A DNA stretch of 64,000 bases, taken from contig OX328132.1 of assembly GCA_946811695.1 (NCBI GenBank), positions 58,522,197-58,586,196 of the forward strand, in the 5' to 3' direction. The notes under the pieces are model-generated. The model was not told the origin of the DNA. It was given only the letters and a program-made list of their open reading frames with translations, and did no database searches. Below, in pieces: positions 23,191-52,144 of this stretch; positions within the stretch are counted from its first letter, which is position 1, and each line of letters begins with the position of its first letter. A program made the translations under genes and the position numbers. This DNA is from Gonocerus acuteangulatus (lineage: Eukaryota > Arthropoda > Insecta > Hemiptera > Coreidae).

Positions 23191-24067
23191 GTCTTCTCAC
23201 GTTCGAAATTTGTATGTTAACAGTTAACGAGTTAAACCATAAATAATCCCTCATTCCTGCTAGAGCGCTCTGTACATGCTCAAGGCTAAAGAGGGCTTGC
23301 AATCAAGAGATACAGCTAGGGCGAGAATACTCGGGCATCACCTCTGGTGCACGACATTCATCTGCGAGAATACTCGCATCTCGCCCCAGAGGCATGGTAT
23401 TCTCCTGCGAGTATTCTCGGGTGTCGCATTGAAAGGGTTAAGATCTATAATCTTAAACTACTTATCGCTTCATAGTTTCTAGTGTAGCATGGCTCATCCA
23501 TAGAACGGTATTGATATTTGACTGGAAATGTTTCATTGAATCTACGATTTTGAGGACAAAAAGAAGTAGAGTTAACTACTTTGTCCTGCCTGTCAAGCCT
23601 TTTGTAATAGGCTTGAAGTGATTTATTAATATAAGTTGCTTGCTTATCTTATTTTTCCTTTTCTAAGTCCAGCTATTCTGCCTACGGCCAGCAATTTTCT
23701 TTAATTTGTCTAGTTCCACCACAAGTCTTCAAGCCATGTGTTTGATATCAACTGTTTTATTAGGTTGAAAAGATTGGGCCCAAGAGCTGAATCTAGGGAT
23801 AAGGTCAATCTATATAGACAATATTTTTAAAAAAGAAAATTATGTAAACATCCTGATGCTGGTACATTTTTCTATATGTAAAATTTAGAGCCACACCATA
23901 TGAAGAATTATTTTTATATTAAATACATTAATATTTATTTGAATTACATTTTAAGTTAAAACTTATAAGATACCCATGCCATGCAATGGGATATCATTGT
24001 AATGCAATGTGTAATACTTCTCAAAATATTCTCAAAGTTGAATTCTTCATAATGAGTTAAGTAATTA
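23191..24067. other. Intergenic sequence downstream of RPS11
   Basis: A short region near 23310-23440 repeats the motif GCGAGAATACTCG several times in direct and inverted form and ends in AAAGGGTTAA, as TTAA-type elements here do. Nothing else is recognised. Confidence 0.35.
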
Positions 24068-24129
24068 AAAATTTAAAAGCAGTCATTTCAATTGAGTATA
24101 CTCAATTGAAATGACTGCTTTTAAATTTT
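24068..24129. repeat. Perfect 62-bp palindrome without spacer
   Basis: Two 31-base arms meet with no loop at 24098/24099 (GAGTA|TACTC) and match exactly. It lies about 750 bases beyond the RPS11 stop codon. Confidence 0.9.
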
Positions 24130-24434
24130 ATTAAATATATTATTTATTTAAGAAGTATCTTGAAAAGAAACTACCATCTTTAGTAGGTTAAGAAATCAAA
24201 TTAGGTGATAATTACATTGAATCATTTTATTTAATTCAAAAAAGAATCACAAAAGTAAGGATTACATTCTAAAAAAATAAATAAATTAGTAATAAATTCA
24301 GTTTATCTATCTTTTCTTATCCAAATAAATAAAATAAAATAACACATACATCCACAAATTGGTAACTATTCTATTTGTATGATGTGAAAATGACTAGAAT
24401 TGAAAAATATTTTAAAGCCACAAAATAAAAATAA

Positions 24435-24439
24435 ATATA

Positions 24440-24499
<60 letters not shown>

Positions 24500-24534
24500 G
24501 TAGGACATTCCACACTCACACACACACACACACA

Positions 24535-24603
<69 letters not shown>

Positions 24604-24618
24604 GAGTGTGGAATGCCT
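24435..24618. repeat. Hairpin-forming (TA)n-(CA)n-(TA)n block
   Basis: Two (TA)n runs (24435-24494 and 24539-24593) separated by CACACTCACACACACA sequence. ACATTCCACACTCAC near 24507 has an inverted copy GTGAGTGTGGAATGC at 24602-24616, so the second TA/CA block lies in the loop of a short inverted repeat. Confidence 0.85.
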
Positions 24619-24880
24619 TACTTTGGACCATGACCAGAACAGAATAGAAACATCTATACAAGGAAACAATAATGTAAGATATATGATTAATGCAAACTAT
24701 AAATTTTGAATATTTGAATTAGAATAATATTATGAAATCATGGGACAAAGGGGAGATTCACATGAAAACAAAAATACTTTTACCATGATATATGACTAGA
24801 TACAATTAGTAATAAATAATGTAATACATAAAATTTTGTTCTTAAAATTAATGTGAACAAGACAGGGGTTTGAGGCCAAT

Positions 24881-42335
<17,455 letters not shown>

Positions 42336-43610
42336 AACTAAAAACAAAACTTTAATAATCAATAACAAGTGTTTTAAGTAGCGACATGTATAAACTCTGG
42401 CCAAAGAAGTACAATTTGACTATAGAAAATAGATTATTTTACAGTAGATGATAAGTCGACACGATATACAAACATTTAGAAACGTTTGTAAAGAGAACCT
42501 ATTTATGTGTTCTATTTTGTCATGCGTTTATTATATCATCGGAGCTTAATACAACAATTTGTAATTTTCACCAAATGAAGTTTTGAATAAATTCATTTTA
42601 ATTAAAAAATGTCATTGAATTTACATCCTTCTGACTGTACAGTTCTAGTAATTAAAAAAATAAATACGTCTTTAACCATTTATTTTAAAGATATTGAAAC
42701 TTAAACAAACTGCATCTTAGGTTTGTTCAGGCCCGTTCTCCGAATCTAGTTTTTCCCTAATAACATTACTGTACATTACAAGAAAACAGTATTTTTTACC
42801 TACTTCTTAATAGATTTTGCTTAATTTTTCATATGATATATTTTCATTTATTGTTTATCCAATTTGACAGAAAAAAAGTATTCAATTGAGATCAACAAAA
42901 TAAAATAAATGGTTGTGAAAATTCCAGATAGAAATAAAATGAAATGATGAGAGAAAAACATGATGTGAAAGTAGAATGAATGATTGAATATAGATTTTTT
43001 AAAGTACAAATATAATCAAAAGTAATACAGCAATATTATTCAAATAACAATTATAAATATGGTACATTTTCACTTTGACATATAGCGATAATAATTATAA
43101 ATGAAATAATGAGTGGGTAAAAACAACACAAAGTAAGCAAGAACAATAACTAAACAACTAATAAATCAATTAAAACCGTCTCATGTAAAGGACTGTTTCC
43201 AATCAAACATCATTAGGCAAAGGTCAAGAAAGACCAGCCATGCCGAAGTCTGCCCAATGTTTTACATAATACAATCTTCTTAAAACAATTTTTAATGCGT
43301 ATTAATTTTGTCGTTCTATTTATTTTTTCTTTATCTGTCTGTTTTTTTATTCGTTATTATGCCAGTAGATAAATTCGCCTGTAATGATTTTTCTGTAGTT
43401 GATTGCCTCTCATGCGTACCTATCCCACCGCCTTGAACCAGTCCGCTGTCGTCAGTGATGTTACTATCTTGGTTCCGTCTATGTCATTTCCTAGCCATCT
43501 ACACCTGAATTTCTCCAGTTCTGTTTAATTGTTTAGACAGCAATGTTATGTAAGGGCAGTACTTCAGCTCTCAATATGAAAGCCCAACTTATGAGCTTTG
43601 CATGGGCGTA
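42336..43610. promoter_or_regulatory. Divergent intergenic region, RPS11 and BORCS8
   Basis: The start codons of RPS11 (minus) and BORCS8 (plus) are about 1.7 kb apart and point away from each other, so the promoters of both should lie here and in 43841-44043. No TATA box or pyrimidine-rich RPS11 cap site could be placed with confidence. Confidence 0.35.
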
Positions 43611-43840
43611 TATAGGAAATAATTTCGGGAGGGGCTGGGAAAATTTCCGGGGCATGGAATATGAAAAATTTAGAACTTGGAATAGTTTTAGGCAACTAAA
43701 ACGCTGTCACGCCTAAAATAAACTATTTTTTATTAACTAAGTGATCTTATTTAATTTATTTTTAAGGTTTCTATGCCCCATTTTTACCACCAAATGAAAA
43801 TGGGGGGGGGGGGGGGGGGGGGGGGAGCCCCCTCACACGT
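43611..43840 (-). mobile_element. Truncated inverted copy of the hAT-like MITE, with G run
   Basis: It starts CATGGGCGTATATAGGAAAT, matching the right end of the copy at 12279-12545 in inverse orientation, and shares the interior. It ends within GGGGGGAGCCCCCT after a G run of about 26 bases (43801-43826); the second terminus is missing. Confidence 0.7.
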
Positions 43841-44043
43841 TATACTAAAAAGGCTGGATATAGTCTATCATTTCATGTACCTTAATAAATACCAATTAAT
43901 TGATCGAACCATTTCCGAACATCTAGTTGTTTACTATGGTTGTTTACCAGGAGGTTTCGTATGAGTAAGGTTTCTCACGGTTGACTGGGTCAGTATTTCG
44001 AAAACCTTTTATTCCTGTTTCTGGATTTATTGAAATATCCTTC

Positions 44044-47000
44044 ATGACACAATATGAAGAAAGTGATTCACAATTGGATGTTCGTGTAAAAAAAGGTAAT
44101 TTCTGATAATGTATTGTTTACAATTTTTCTAAAATATAAGAAGAAAAAATATTTAAAACTATTGAAATTTGCTTGAATATTTTAGCTACCGAAAGGATAT
44201 CAGAAAATATACACATAGTTGCCAATGAACCATCATTGGCATTTTATCGGCTACAGGAACATGTACGGAAGGCTTTACCACCCATGGTTGAGAAAAGGGT
44301 TGAAGTTTCGAAGCTCCATCATGAATTACAGGGGCGTTGCTATGACATTGAGTATGCAGTGAGGTAATTGAGATAAGATTGACTTCTAAAGATATTTTTT
44401 TTCAAATGTTATGAATAAATAATTCTTTAAATCTGCATTATTTTAATTTACCCCTGACGTAGTTAATTCTTGAGCAGTCAACTGATATTTATATACAAGG
44501 AATAATTTAATATAATAAAGAATGTTTGCTTTATAAACTTTTTAAAGAAAAGATTTTATAACAAATGTCATTAGCCCCCTGCTGTCAACTACTGACAGTG
44601 CAGCCGCAGTGGCCAACTTTCCACTGGTGCTACTAGGCCATGACTATCTCCAGGTGCACCTAAACCGTTTTAGCTTGGCAGAGGATGATATTTGCCCTCT
44701 CTTTCATGATTGTGTCATGAATGGGAACCACATTACTATTTATCCTGAGCTGGACCCCTAGCTTTCTACACCTGTTCGTTATTGGACGTTTGGGCCGAAT
44801 GACTTATCAGCCAAGTGTGGGCATTGTCTAATAAAATAAATAAATAATAATGGCAAATGTATTGAATACGACTGAATAATTGGGGAAATTATTTATTCCT
44901 CAGTTACTTGTTTGAGTCTGGAATATATATATTTTTCAAATCTTCAACTTAATGAAAATTAACTTTAATCCTGGCCAGGATGTAAACTCAGTTCCAGCTT
45001 GGAGTTTAAGTCCTCTAAAGGAACTAAGGCTACAAATAGACAGCACACGCCAATAATGTTGTCTGTCTTCAGATAAGTATTACGTTATCTGAAGCCTTGG
45101 CACATTAGAGGACTTACCACATTTTGATAAGAAGCCTGGAAGCCTATTTGTCTTAGGAATCTACACCAAGAGCAGAGGAGATGGGTTCAAATCTTAACAT
45201 GACAAGTTAATATTTCTTAAGTTTATGACTTAATTAAGTGCCTGACAACATATTCTGCTCTTGTTGCTTTATTATTTTTTCAATAATCAGAGTTTTATAA
45301 ATTTAATTTATCTTCAGTGGATAAAATTATTTTTTTTTCTAAAGATGATTTTATCGGAGAACATTGTTCTGACCCTAATCAAAAATATGTTTAGGTATGA
45401 TTGTTTAAGCTTTTTGGCAGTTAGTAATCTGTAGTACAGCCCTTTGAATTGCTGGCTGGATAACAGCAATTTCGCTTATTATAAGGCATCTAATAAATAC
45501 TTACAAGGGGACACCATTTTTATCCACTATGATAGTAACCTATCTATTATTCTCTTTTAAACTTCGTCGCTGGGTGATTTCATCTCCTCCGACATGCCAG
45601 CATGTATCTCAAGCGGTGCGGTTTCCTAAACCACAAATTTTCCTCAAACTCTCAACAATGATTCCATGTAGGAGGAGCATCAATAAAACCGAATTAACAA
45701 GTTTAATTCTCTTATTAATTCAGCCTACAAATTACTCTAATTTCTCAGACCTACAAATTATCCCAAAAATAAAGCGCTGCCTTTTTTATTTAGATAGGTT
45801 ATCTCCTCCTACATGCCGGCATGTATCTCCAGCAGTGCGGTTTCCTACAACCAAAAATTTTCCCCGGCATTATAGCTGGCTTCCTCAGGTGGTACATAAT
45901 ACTTGTTCGTTATCTGAAAGCGAAATGCCCCAATTTGTATGTGACAAATTTTGCTTTCAGATAACGAACAAATAATTAAAATATTTAATAATGTATTATT
46001 TGTATAATAAGTAAAGTAATTAATATTTTTTTTTTTATAGTTATTTGAATGCCTCAATGATTTATCTTCTTTTCTTTCTTGTGGCTTAACTGACCATTGT
46101 TCCATTTGGGAACATCAATTTTAACATTCTTTATTCGCCTATCTAACATTATGCAAATTTAATTACAATTGAATAAAGCATTGAATTAACAAACAATATT
46201 TTTTCTTACTCGGAAACGTGATCTGAATTGACACCTGAAATATAAGAGATTGCTGTTTTTTAAATATGTTGTGTAAACTACTTGTAAAACTAGGCCAATA
46301 ATTTTTATTTACTATTAGAAATATATATTTAATGATATAATATTACAGTTGTTTTAATTAGTTTATTTCTTGAATTGTTATCTGTTGTGAAACTGCGATG
46401 ATCCCATTTGGGAACAATGGCCTGTTCACCTTACATGCGCCAAGATCAGGATAGGTTCCGGGAATCTGTCAGCATTTTCTCAATTTCTTTCTTTTAGAGT
46501 ATTGCCTACTGTGTTTTCATTTTCAGTATCCATTCTGCATTAGAACTGGATAGTAGTACTTCTTTTATTTCTAGTTGTTTACGTATGTTTTTCCGTAAAA
46601 TTGTAAAATAATTTAGTAAAATGAACACCAGTCCATTTTGGTGTTCCAAACTATGGAGGAATCAATCAATTATTTATATTATTTAGTAGAAATCCTAACT
46701 AATAGTTCTTGTGGCGACATTTACATCTGCCAGTTACCACCAGACAAAAATAGGGGTAACAGATGAATAAATACTAGATTCAGCCATACCAAAGGATGTG
46801 GGGTCTCCCGTGGCCTAGTGGCTAGTGCCTTGGACTCATAAGCGGGAGATGGTGGGTTCGATTCCCATCCGGCTGCAGGAATTTTCTCATCCCACGGCTC
46901 GGGAAAATTCCTCGCTGCCCCCTGGATGTCAGCGCTAATGGCTTAGATGATGATGCGCCGTTGGGAGATGTGATCTGAATTGACACCTGAAATATAAGAG

Positions 47001-49583
47001 ATTGCTGTTTTTTAAAGGATGTATATGGTGAGGTGAGCCTAATTTTTAATTCAAATGAAGGTACAGATGTCGGGTGTTTTGATGATGCAGTGGAAATTTC
47101 TGATCTCTGTTCTCATCTGAAAAAAAAGAAGAAAAACTATCCGACTGAAAAAAGTTAAAATAACAAAACATACTATTCCTAAATGGGTTGAAAACCGTCA
47201 ATTCGATAAAAGTCTCTTGCTAATATAAATGAAAAATGTCCCTTTCTACCCAATACACAGCCAATAGATCTTTTAGAATAGAATACGTGTCTAAACAATT
47301 TATGCAATGTTTGCCTAAAATGACCATGATCTATGCTGTACTACATGAAGAATATATTGAGGTCCGCCAGGAAGAAATTCCGTATCCTTCATACTTTTGA
47401 TACTTAATGATTTCACTCTCTACTTAAGAAACATTTGTATTAGACATCTGTAGAAATATGGGGGCCGTGAGCGTAAAGCCATGTGCACTCCGAGCCTGAG
47501 GTCTTGGTTCGATTCATACTAGGGGTAGTAGCTTTACTTTAGAAAAAAAGAAAGAAAATAATTAGCCCTATCCTGGCCAGAAAACTGTGTTAATCTGTAG
47601 ATAACTCGTCCCAAAATCTGTTTAATGTATAAGTGAATGTTAAATTTAAATAAATTAAAAACATGATATGTGACTTATTAATTTCTCTCCCCTTAACAGG
47701 CCATTGTTCCCAATTGGTACCATTAAAGAAAACATAAAATTCAGCATTTTTTTATTTAAAAAAAGGTCATTGAAGTATTGTAATATGAAAATATGAAAGC
47801 TAATAATAAGAAGAAAAAATTAAAATTTCAATCGGAACGGGGTTTGTTTGTAAACGGTTAATAAATTAATGTATTATTATTATTATTCAAATCGCCCTAC
47901 TCGATATCTGAACCTCCATATCACCTGTTTTTCTGATTCTGCTAAAGTGTTAAATCCAAGTGATTATACGAGAATAATGAAAATATTCTAATATTGAGTA
48001 AAATGTCTAACTTCTATCTGCTATTTTTCTTTTCCCGCTAAAAGTAAAAGTCTTTAATTCTGGAGGATGAAATGAAGACATATCAGGATTACTAAGGAAA
48101 AGGCCGATTCCTTAGTCATCCTTATTTATTTCACTAATTTAATGATATTTGGAAACAGATTGTATGAAAATTTCAGTGATTTTTTTTAAGTGCATAAAAG
48201 AGATGGTCAGCACCTAATATTTCTTCAAAACTTTATAGATCTTGCTAAATAAACTAGACCTATTGCTATTTCTAATGCTCATTTCAAAAATTTTATGACT
48301 ACTTAAGGAGGTTGAATAAATGTATACAAAAATCTTTTTGAAGTCAATTTCCTCACCCTTATGTAGTTACATTTATTATAAGGACTCTGGGGAGGCCCGG
48401 TCGCCGTGAGTGCTAAGGTGTGTGCAATCCGTGCCTACGGCTATGGGTTTGATTCCCACTAGGGGCAATGGCTTTTCTTTTTAAAAAAGAAAAGGCATCA
48501 ATCCTATCTTGTCTTGAAAAGGGTGCTAATCTGTAGAAAACCCGTTCCGAAAATCTTTGTCATGTATTTTGTCGTTTTTAAGTGGACGTTAAAATTTAGA
48601 TAATTATAGATTTAGGTTATAGATTTTGCCACAACCATCACATGAAAATAAGAAGTTTGCTAATTAAAACCACCTACTAATATTAACTTTGGAGTATCAT
48701 CATAAATTCTTTAAAGGTCTTTATGAAATCCTTCTACCTTTTCATTTTATGTTGCAGTCTAACTATGTAGGGAAAACATTATTATAATAGAAATCCCTCT
48801 CCTCAAGAAGTTGGAATGTTGCTCAATATAATTGGTTTTCAGTCATTTAAGCTACTTATAAGTTTAAATTCAATAATCATCTGTGGCAAATGCTCGATGA
48901 TAAACCAATACTGACCACATCTAATCAAAAATACTAGAATTCAGTATGCAAAGAATTATCAAAATTTAAAGCGAAAGATCTGACTGTTTTTACTAACCAA
49001 CCAGTGAGGACTTTTATTTGATAGTTATTAATGGAAACAGAGTAAGATTTCGTTTTTTATTCCTTAAAAGAACCAAAAATTTCTTGATAATCTGCCATTG
49101 TCTAATTTAATCTTTAATTTTAAAAATTAGAATAGTAACAAAATAAAAGTACACAAAGCTAAATGTTTATTATTATTATTATTTTCATTTTAGATGTAAT
49201 ATACATGTTTTTTTTTTTTTAGTGCAGTGAAGTCTATTGAAAATTCAGATTCCAGTTTCCAGAACATCCAAGAGCTCCTAAGAAATGCTATATTCTTTAA
49301 GCAACAATTAAAATACAAAGAATCACTCAAGTAAAGTGACTATTTGCTATAAATTGTATTGAATGAGATTTCTTTTAATTTAATTTAACCATATATAATT
49401 ATTATTATGGTTTACAGGAGTAAGGAGTCTACATCAGTTTATAAGAGGCTTTCCGCCCACATTACTATTGATTTGCCTGATTTACCCGAGTTGTCAGATG
49501 CTTTAAGAGAGACTGCTTTTAAAGTCGAATCAATTATGGCTCAAGCACGAACTGGAAATTTTCCTCCTAACGATGAAAATTAA
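44044..49583 (+). CDS. BORCS8: BLOC-1-related complex subunit 8, complete, four coding exons
   Basis: A subunit of BORC, which recruits ARL8 and kinesin to lysosomes and late endosomes for outward movement. Exons: 44044-44095, 44186-44363, 49223-49330, 49418-49583; all GT/AG, joined frame open for 167 residues plus TAA. The core matches the human protein (about 119 residues): ANEPSLAFYRLQEHVRKALP near residues 28-47, DIEYAV, then AVKSIENSD and QNIQELLRNAIFFKQQLK. The helical, coiled-coil character suits BORC assembly. The tail from about residue 113 (KRLSAHITIDLPDLPELSDA and onward) is longer than in human. The start is the only upstream in-frame ATG I found before the conserved block (MTQYEESDSQ); a 5'-UTR exon is possible. 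Intron 2 is 4.9 kb and contains SINEs. Confidence 0.93.
44562..44860 (+). mobile_element. Possible short retroelement with AATAAA-type tail
   Basis: Unlike its flanks, the stretch is GC-rich, ends in an AATAAATAAATAATAA tail, and is flanked by CAAATGT at 44562-44568 and 44854-44860. It has no coding frame and no second copy in the window. A SINE or the 3' end of a LINE would fit. Confidence 0.4.
44985..45130. repeat. Local inverted repeat in BORCS8 intron 2
   Basis: AAGTCCTCTAAAGG and AGAGGACTT, CAGATAA and TTATCTG, and GCTTGG and CCAAGC-like pieces fold on themselves. It may be an old MITE. Confidence 0.4.
45585..45970. repeat. Direct repeat plus strong hairpin in BORCS8 intron 2
   Basis: CATGCCAGCATGTATCTCAA..GTGCGGTTTCCTA at about 45593 is repeated at about 45809 with a few changes. 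TTGTTCGTTATCTGAAAGC at 45903 pairs with its inverse GCTTTCAGATAACGAACAA at 45953, enclosing about 31 bases. No known family is recognised. Confidence 0.6.
46791..47022 (+). mobile_element. SINE family A with an unusual copied tail
   Basis: tRNA-like head GGGTCTCCCGTGGCCTAGTG, box-B-like GGTTCGATTCC, and a family body (CAGGAATTTTCTCATCCC) end near 46969. The next 44 bases are not part of the SINE but an exact copy of 46218-46261. AAAGGATGT flanks the unit at 46791-46799 and 47014-47022. It is in BORCS8 intron 2. Confidence 0.85.
47458..47660 (+). mobile_element. tRNA-derived SINE, family C, copy 1
   Basis: Shares with 48386-48605 a tRNA-like head (CCGTGAGCGTAAAGCCATGT, box-B-like GGTTCGATTC, ACTAGGGG) and a tail region with CCTATC, TGTTAATCTGTAGA, CCCAAAATCT and AAGTGAATGTTAAA. 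No clear target duplication. Confidence 0.7.
48386..48605 (+). mobile_element. tRNA-derived SINE, family C, copy 2
   Basis: Head CCGTGAGTGCTAAGGTGTGT, box-B-like GGGTTTGATTCCC, ACTAGGGGCAATGGC, and the same tail order as copy 1. Same strand as copy 1, both inside BORCS8 intron 2. Confidence 0.72.
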
Positions 49584-49807
49584 TTATTTCTTCATTTGTT
49601 ATAGTCTATTATTCCTTGTTTTTTCTACTTTCAATTGCCAAAAATTAATTATAATTCTCTTAGTCATATCAGATAATCTTTAATTTATTTTAAACATTAA
49701 TTTCTGGAAATTTAATTTATTATTTCCTTTTATAGGACACATTTCAAAGTGAATATAGAGGCTTTAAGGCTTTCTAGTATTTATTCTTTTAAATCAGAAT
49801 TATATAT

Positions 49808-50013
49808 AATACATCAAATGCGAGGTCTCCCATGGTCTAGTGGCTAGCGCCTTAGATTCATATGCGGGAGATGGTGGGTTCGATCCCCACCGGCAGCAGG
49901 AATTCTCTCATCTCACGGCTCGTTGGGAAAATTCCTCGCTGCACCCTGGATGTCGGCGCTAATGGCCTAGATTTGTCGATGCACCATTAAAAAAAAAAAA
50001 AATACATCAAATG
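49808..50013 (+). mobile_element. SINE family A, copy with 13-bp target duplication
   Basis: The element 49821-50000 has head GAGGTCTCCCATGGTCTAGT, box-B-like GGTTCGATCCC, the family body and a 12-base poly(A). AATACATCAAATG flanks it exactly at 49808-49820 and 50001-50013. Confidence 0.92.
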
Positions 50014-50540
50014 AAAGAGCAACTCAAAAGAGGGTGCATAGGTATCCCTATTGTGGGCACAGTTGCTTCCCCCTTCAATTAGAAAGTGCAAGTAGCAAAT
50101 ATGCTGAGTGGCGAACAGAACAGTGTTTGAAAAGTATGAATCTGTTTTCACATTGCAACATGTGTTCCATAGTATGTTCCATTGTAGTAAGTAATAAATA
50201 CATCTGGAGATATCATCATCAGTCTGAAGTGTCTTCCCACATCCAAGAGTGATTGAAAATGTTATTGAATGAGTCAGACAGCATTTCATAATTAGTCCTA
50301 ATAAATTAATTTAGGGGGCTAGAATGAGCTTAGCTATGAATGATCATTATGTCTGTGAATATTTTCAGGAGATGCTTACAACTACACACTATGTGATTTT
50401 TACCTTAGATGGTTCACAAAGGATCATGTGAATGTTCCTCTGCTACCTGTCGACTCAATGATTGCTCACCTGTGTAACAAATGGTGCTCAAGTGGAACAT
50501 TTGTAGGAAAAACTGTTTGAGTTGCTCTTTGAAATGATGT
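50008..50540. mobile_element. Possible MITE with GAAAGAGCAACTCAAA ends
   Basis: CAAATGAAAGAGCAACTCAAA at 50008 has an inverted copy TTTGAGTTGCTCTTTGAAAT at about 50515. The neighbouring SINE landed at its left tip. No target duplication could be read and there is no coding frame. Confidence 0.5.
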
Positions 50541-51390
50541 ATTATTTATAAAAGTAAATTAAATTGAATAAATACTATGAATATTTTGAATTCTGATATT
50601 CATTTTGATGCCCTCTTGTATTAGTATTGTCTAAAATATGAGTTACTATGATATTATTTATAATTAAATATTTAGGTTTTTTATCTATTGCACATCATAA
50701 TTCCTTATCCTTATCTTCCTTGTCACATAGAAACATTTGTACATTGAAAAAAAAAACTTTTGTATAGAACGTTATCACAGAAATGAATGTACTTGAACAT
50801 AATGTAAAGTACTTGATGAATCATATATAATGTATCAAGATGGCAGTTACCATGATAAAATGTTCAATCATGCAATTGGAGATGGATGAGATGGCTGAAT
50901 GATTAACTACATTAAGCCAAAAATTTCATTAAAAATGAAAGAAAAAATTATGAAGCATATAATAAAAATTAAATTAACTACATTTTAAGATGGTTAATGA
51001 TGCTGGGTCAGAGGGAGATAAGGTTGTCATGTCAAGGTTTGTTGTCATGTCTAATGCAGTATTTCATTTTAATGCTTTTGCTCAGACCTACATATCTTGG
51101 AAACAATATATTGAGCATTTGTATAACAGAACACAGTTTTATTATATTCTTTATTGCTTAAATATGCTACAATATATATGCAACAATTTTGGCAGAAATT
51201 TATATGCTCCAATTAATAAACATGATATAATTCATCAGCAATTCTGTTTCATCTATTAACACTGTTTAGCGTGTTTCCTTCCTCCTTATAGGCTGGAAAC
51301 CTGCTTAGGAGGTTGGCATCTTGAATTGTTTGGTATCCACGATCAAAAATACTGCTAATTAAAATCTATATGTGAAGGTGTAGATGATCG
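50541..51390. other. Intergenic sequence without recognised features
   Basis: AT-rich, no protein-like frame. Nothing else seen. Confidence 0.4.
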
Positions 51391-51393
51391 GGG

Positions 51394-51652
51394 TTCGGTC
51401 AATTTGTTTGAATAAAACTACATTTTAGAAATAAAATGAGTCTTATTTATTGCCAACGTTTCGGCTTTTGTGACAAGCCATCTTCAGGGCTATGGAGAAG
51501 AGAGGGGACAGCTCCGTACTTTTGGAGACTACATTTCAAAAAGTGGGACTTTTAGCCCTGAAGATGGCTTGTCACACAAGCCGAAACGTTGGCAATAAAT
51601 ACGACTCATTTTATTTATAAAATGTAGTTTTATTCAAACAAATTGACTGAAC
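51394..51652. mobile_element. Inverted repeat carrying a CTGAAGATGGC...GCCGAAAC motif in both arms
   Basis: The arms, about 51394-51497 and 51561-51652, match almost completely around a spacer of about 60 bases. Both contain CCCTGAAGATGGCTTGT and AAGCCGAAACGTTGG, one per strand. CTGANGA followed by a stem and GAAAC is the skeleton of hammerhead ribozymes carried by Penelope-like elements. There is no protein-coding part. Confidence 0.6.
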
Positions 51653-51702
51653 CCCTTCTTAATAGCAACGGTCAACTATGTCTTCACTATCAAAAATCTA
51701 TG

Positions 51703-51710
<8 letters not shown>

Positions 51711-51736
<26 letters not shown>

Positions 51737-51746
51737 TATATACATA
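51711..51746. repeat. (TA)n(CA)n microsatellite at a SINE 3' end
   Basis: TA and CA dinucleotides directly beside the minus-strand SINE B copy. Confidence 0.85.
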
Positions 51747-51751
51747 TACAA

Positions 51752-52055
51752 AATCAGCCCCTTAGCAGACCAAAAGAGCCCAGTGGGGCAGATACTGTGT
51801 AAGTATCCTGTCTGAACCTACAGCACACTCAGGAAATAGTGTAGTCAGTATTATCCTCCGCCAGCCTGATTTTCCCCTTTGCAGGTACCCATTAATAAAT
51901 GAATTAAAGGCTGGATGTGCCAGGGCGACCTAGGGCCCCACACCCAACCCTTGAATGGCATAGAAGATAAAATCTTTTGTGCGTGATCCATGTTTTGAAC
52001 ACAGGTCCTCCAGTACATTAGTCGAGTGCTTTAACACTGAGCTATCCTCATCCCC
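51752..52055 (-). mobile_element. SINE family B, copy 3
   Basis: The minus strand begins with the tRNA-like head (TAGCTCAGTG), followed by the family body, ending GGGGCTGATTTTG next to the TA/CA repeat. More diverged than the other two copies; several small deletions. Confidence 0.75.
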
Positions 52056-52144
52056 CTATATAAATACATATGTTCTAAAATTATTTATAAGAAGCAAAAT
52101 ACCATTCATTCTTACATCACAGTTTCTACAGAATGGTAATAATT

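Noticed and set aside
24400..24709. Open frames on both strands rich in alternating Tyr and Ile
   Set aside because: They are translations of (TA)n; the same applies at 2313-2531, 16506-16691, 55336-55677, 59324-59410 and 60766-60886.
43215..43260. Small hairpin GGC AAA GGTC ... GACC A GCC as a structured RNA
   Set aside because: The stem is only about seven pairs with an interruption, and no RNA family fits.
45529..46105. 148- and 86-codon frames in BORCS8 intron 2
   Set aside because: They read through the direct repeat and hairpin, are low in coding character, and overlap on opposite strands.
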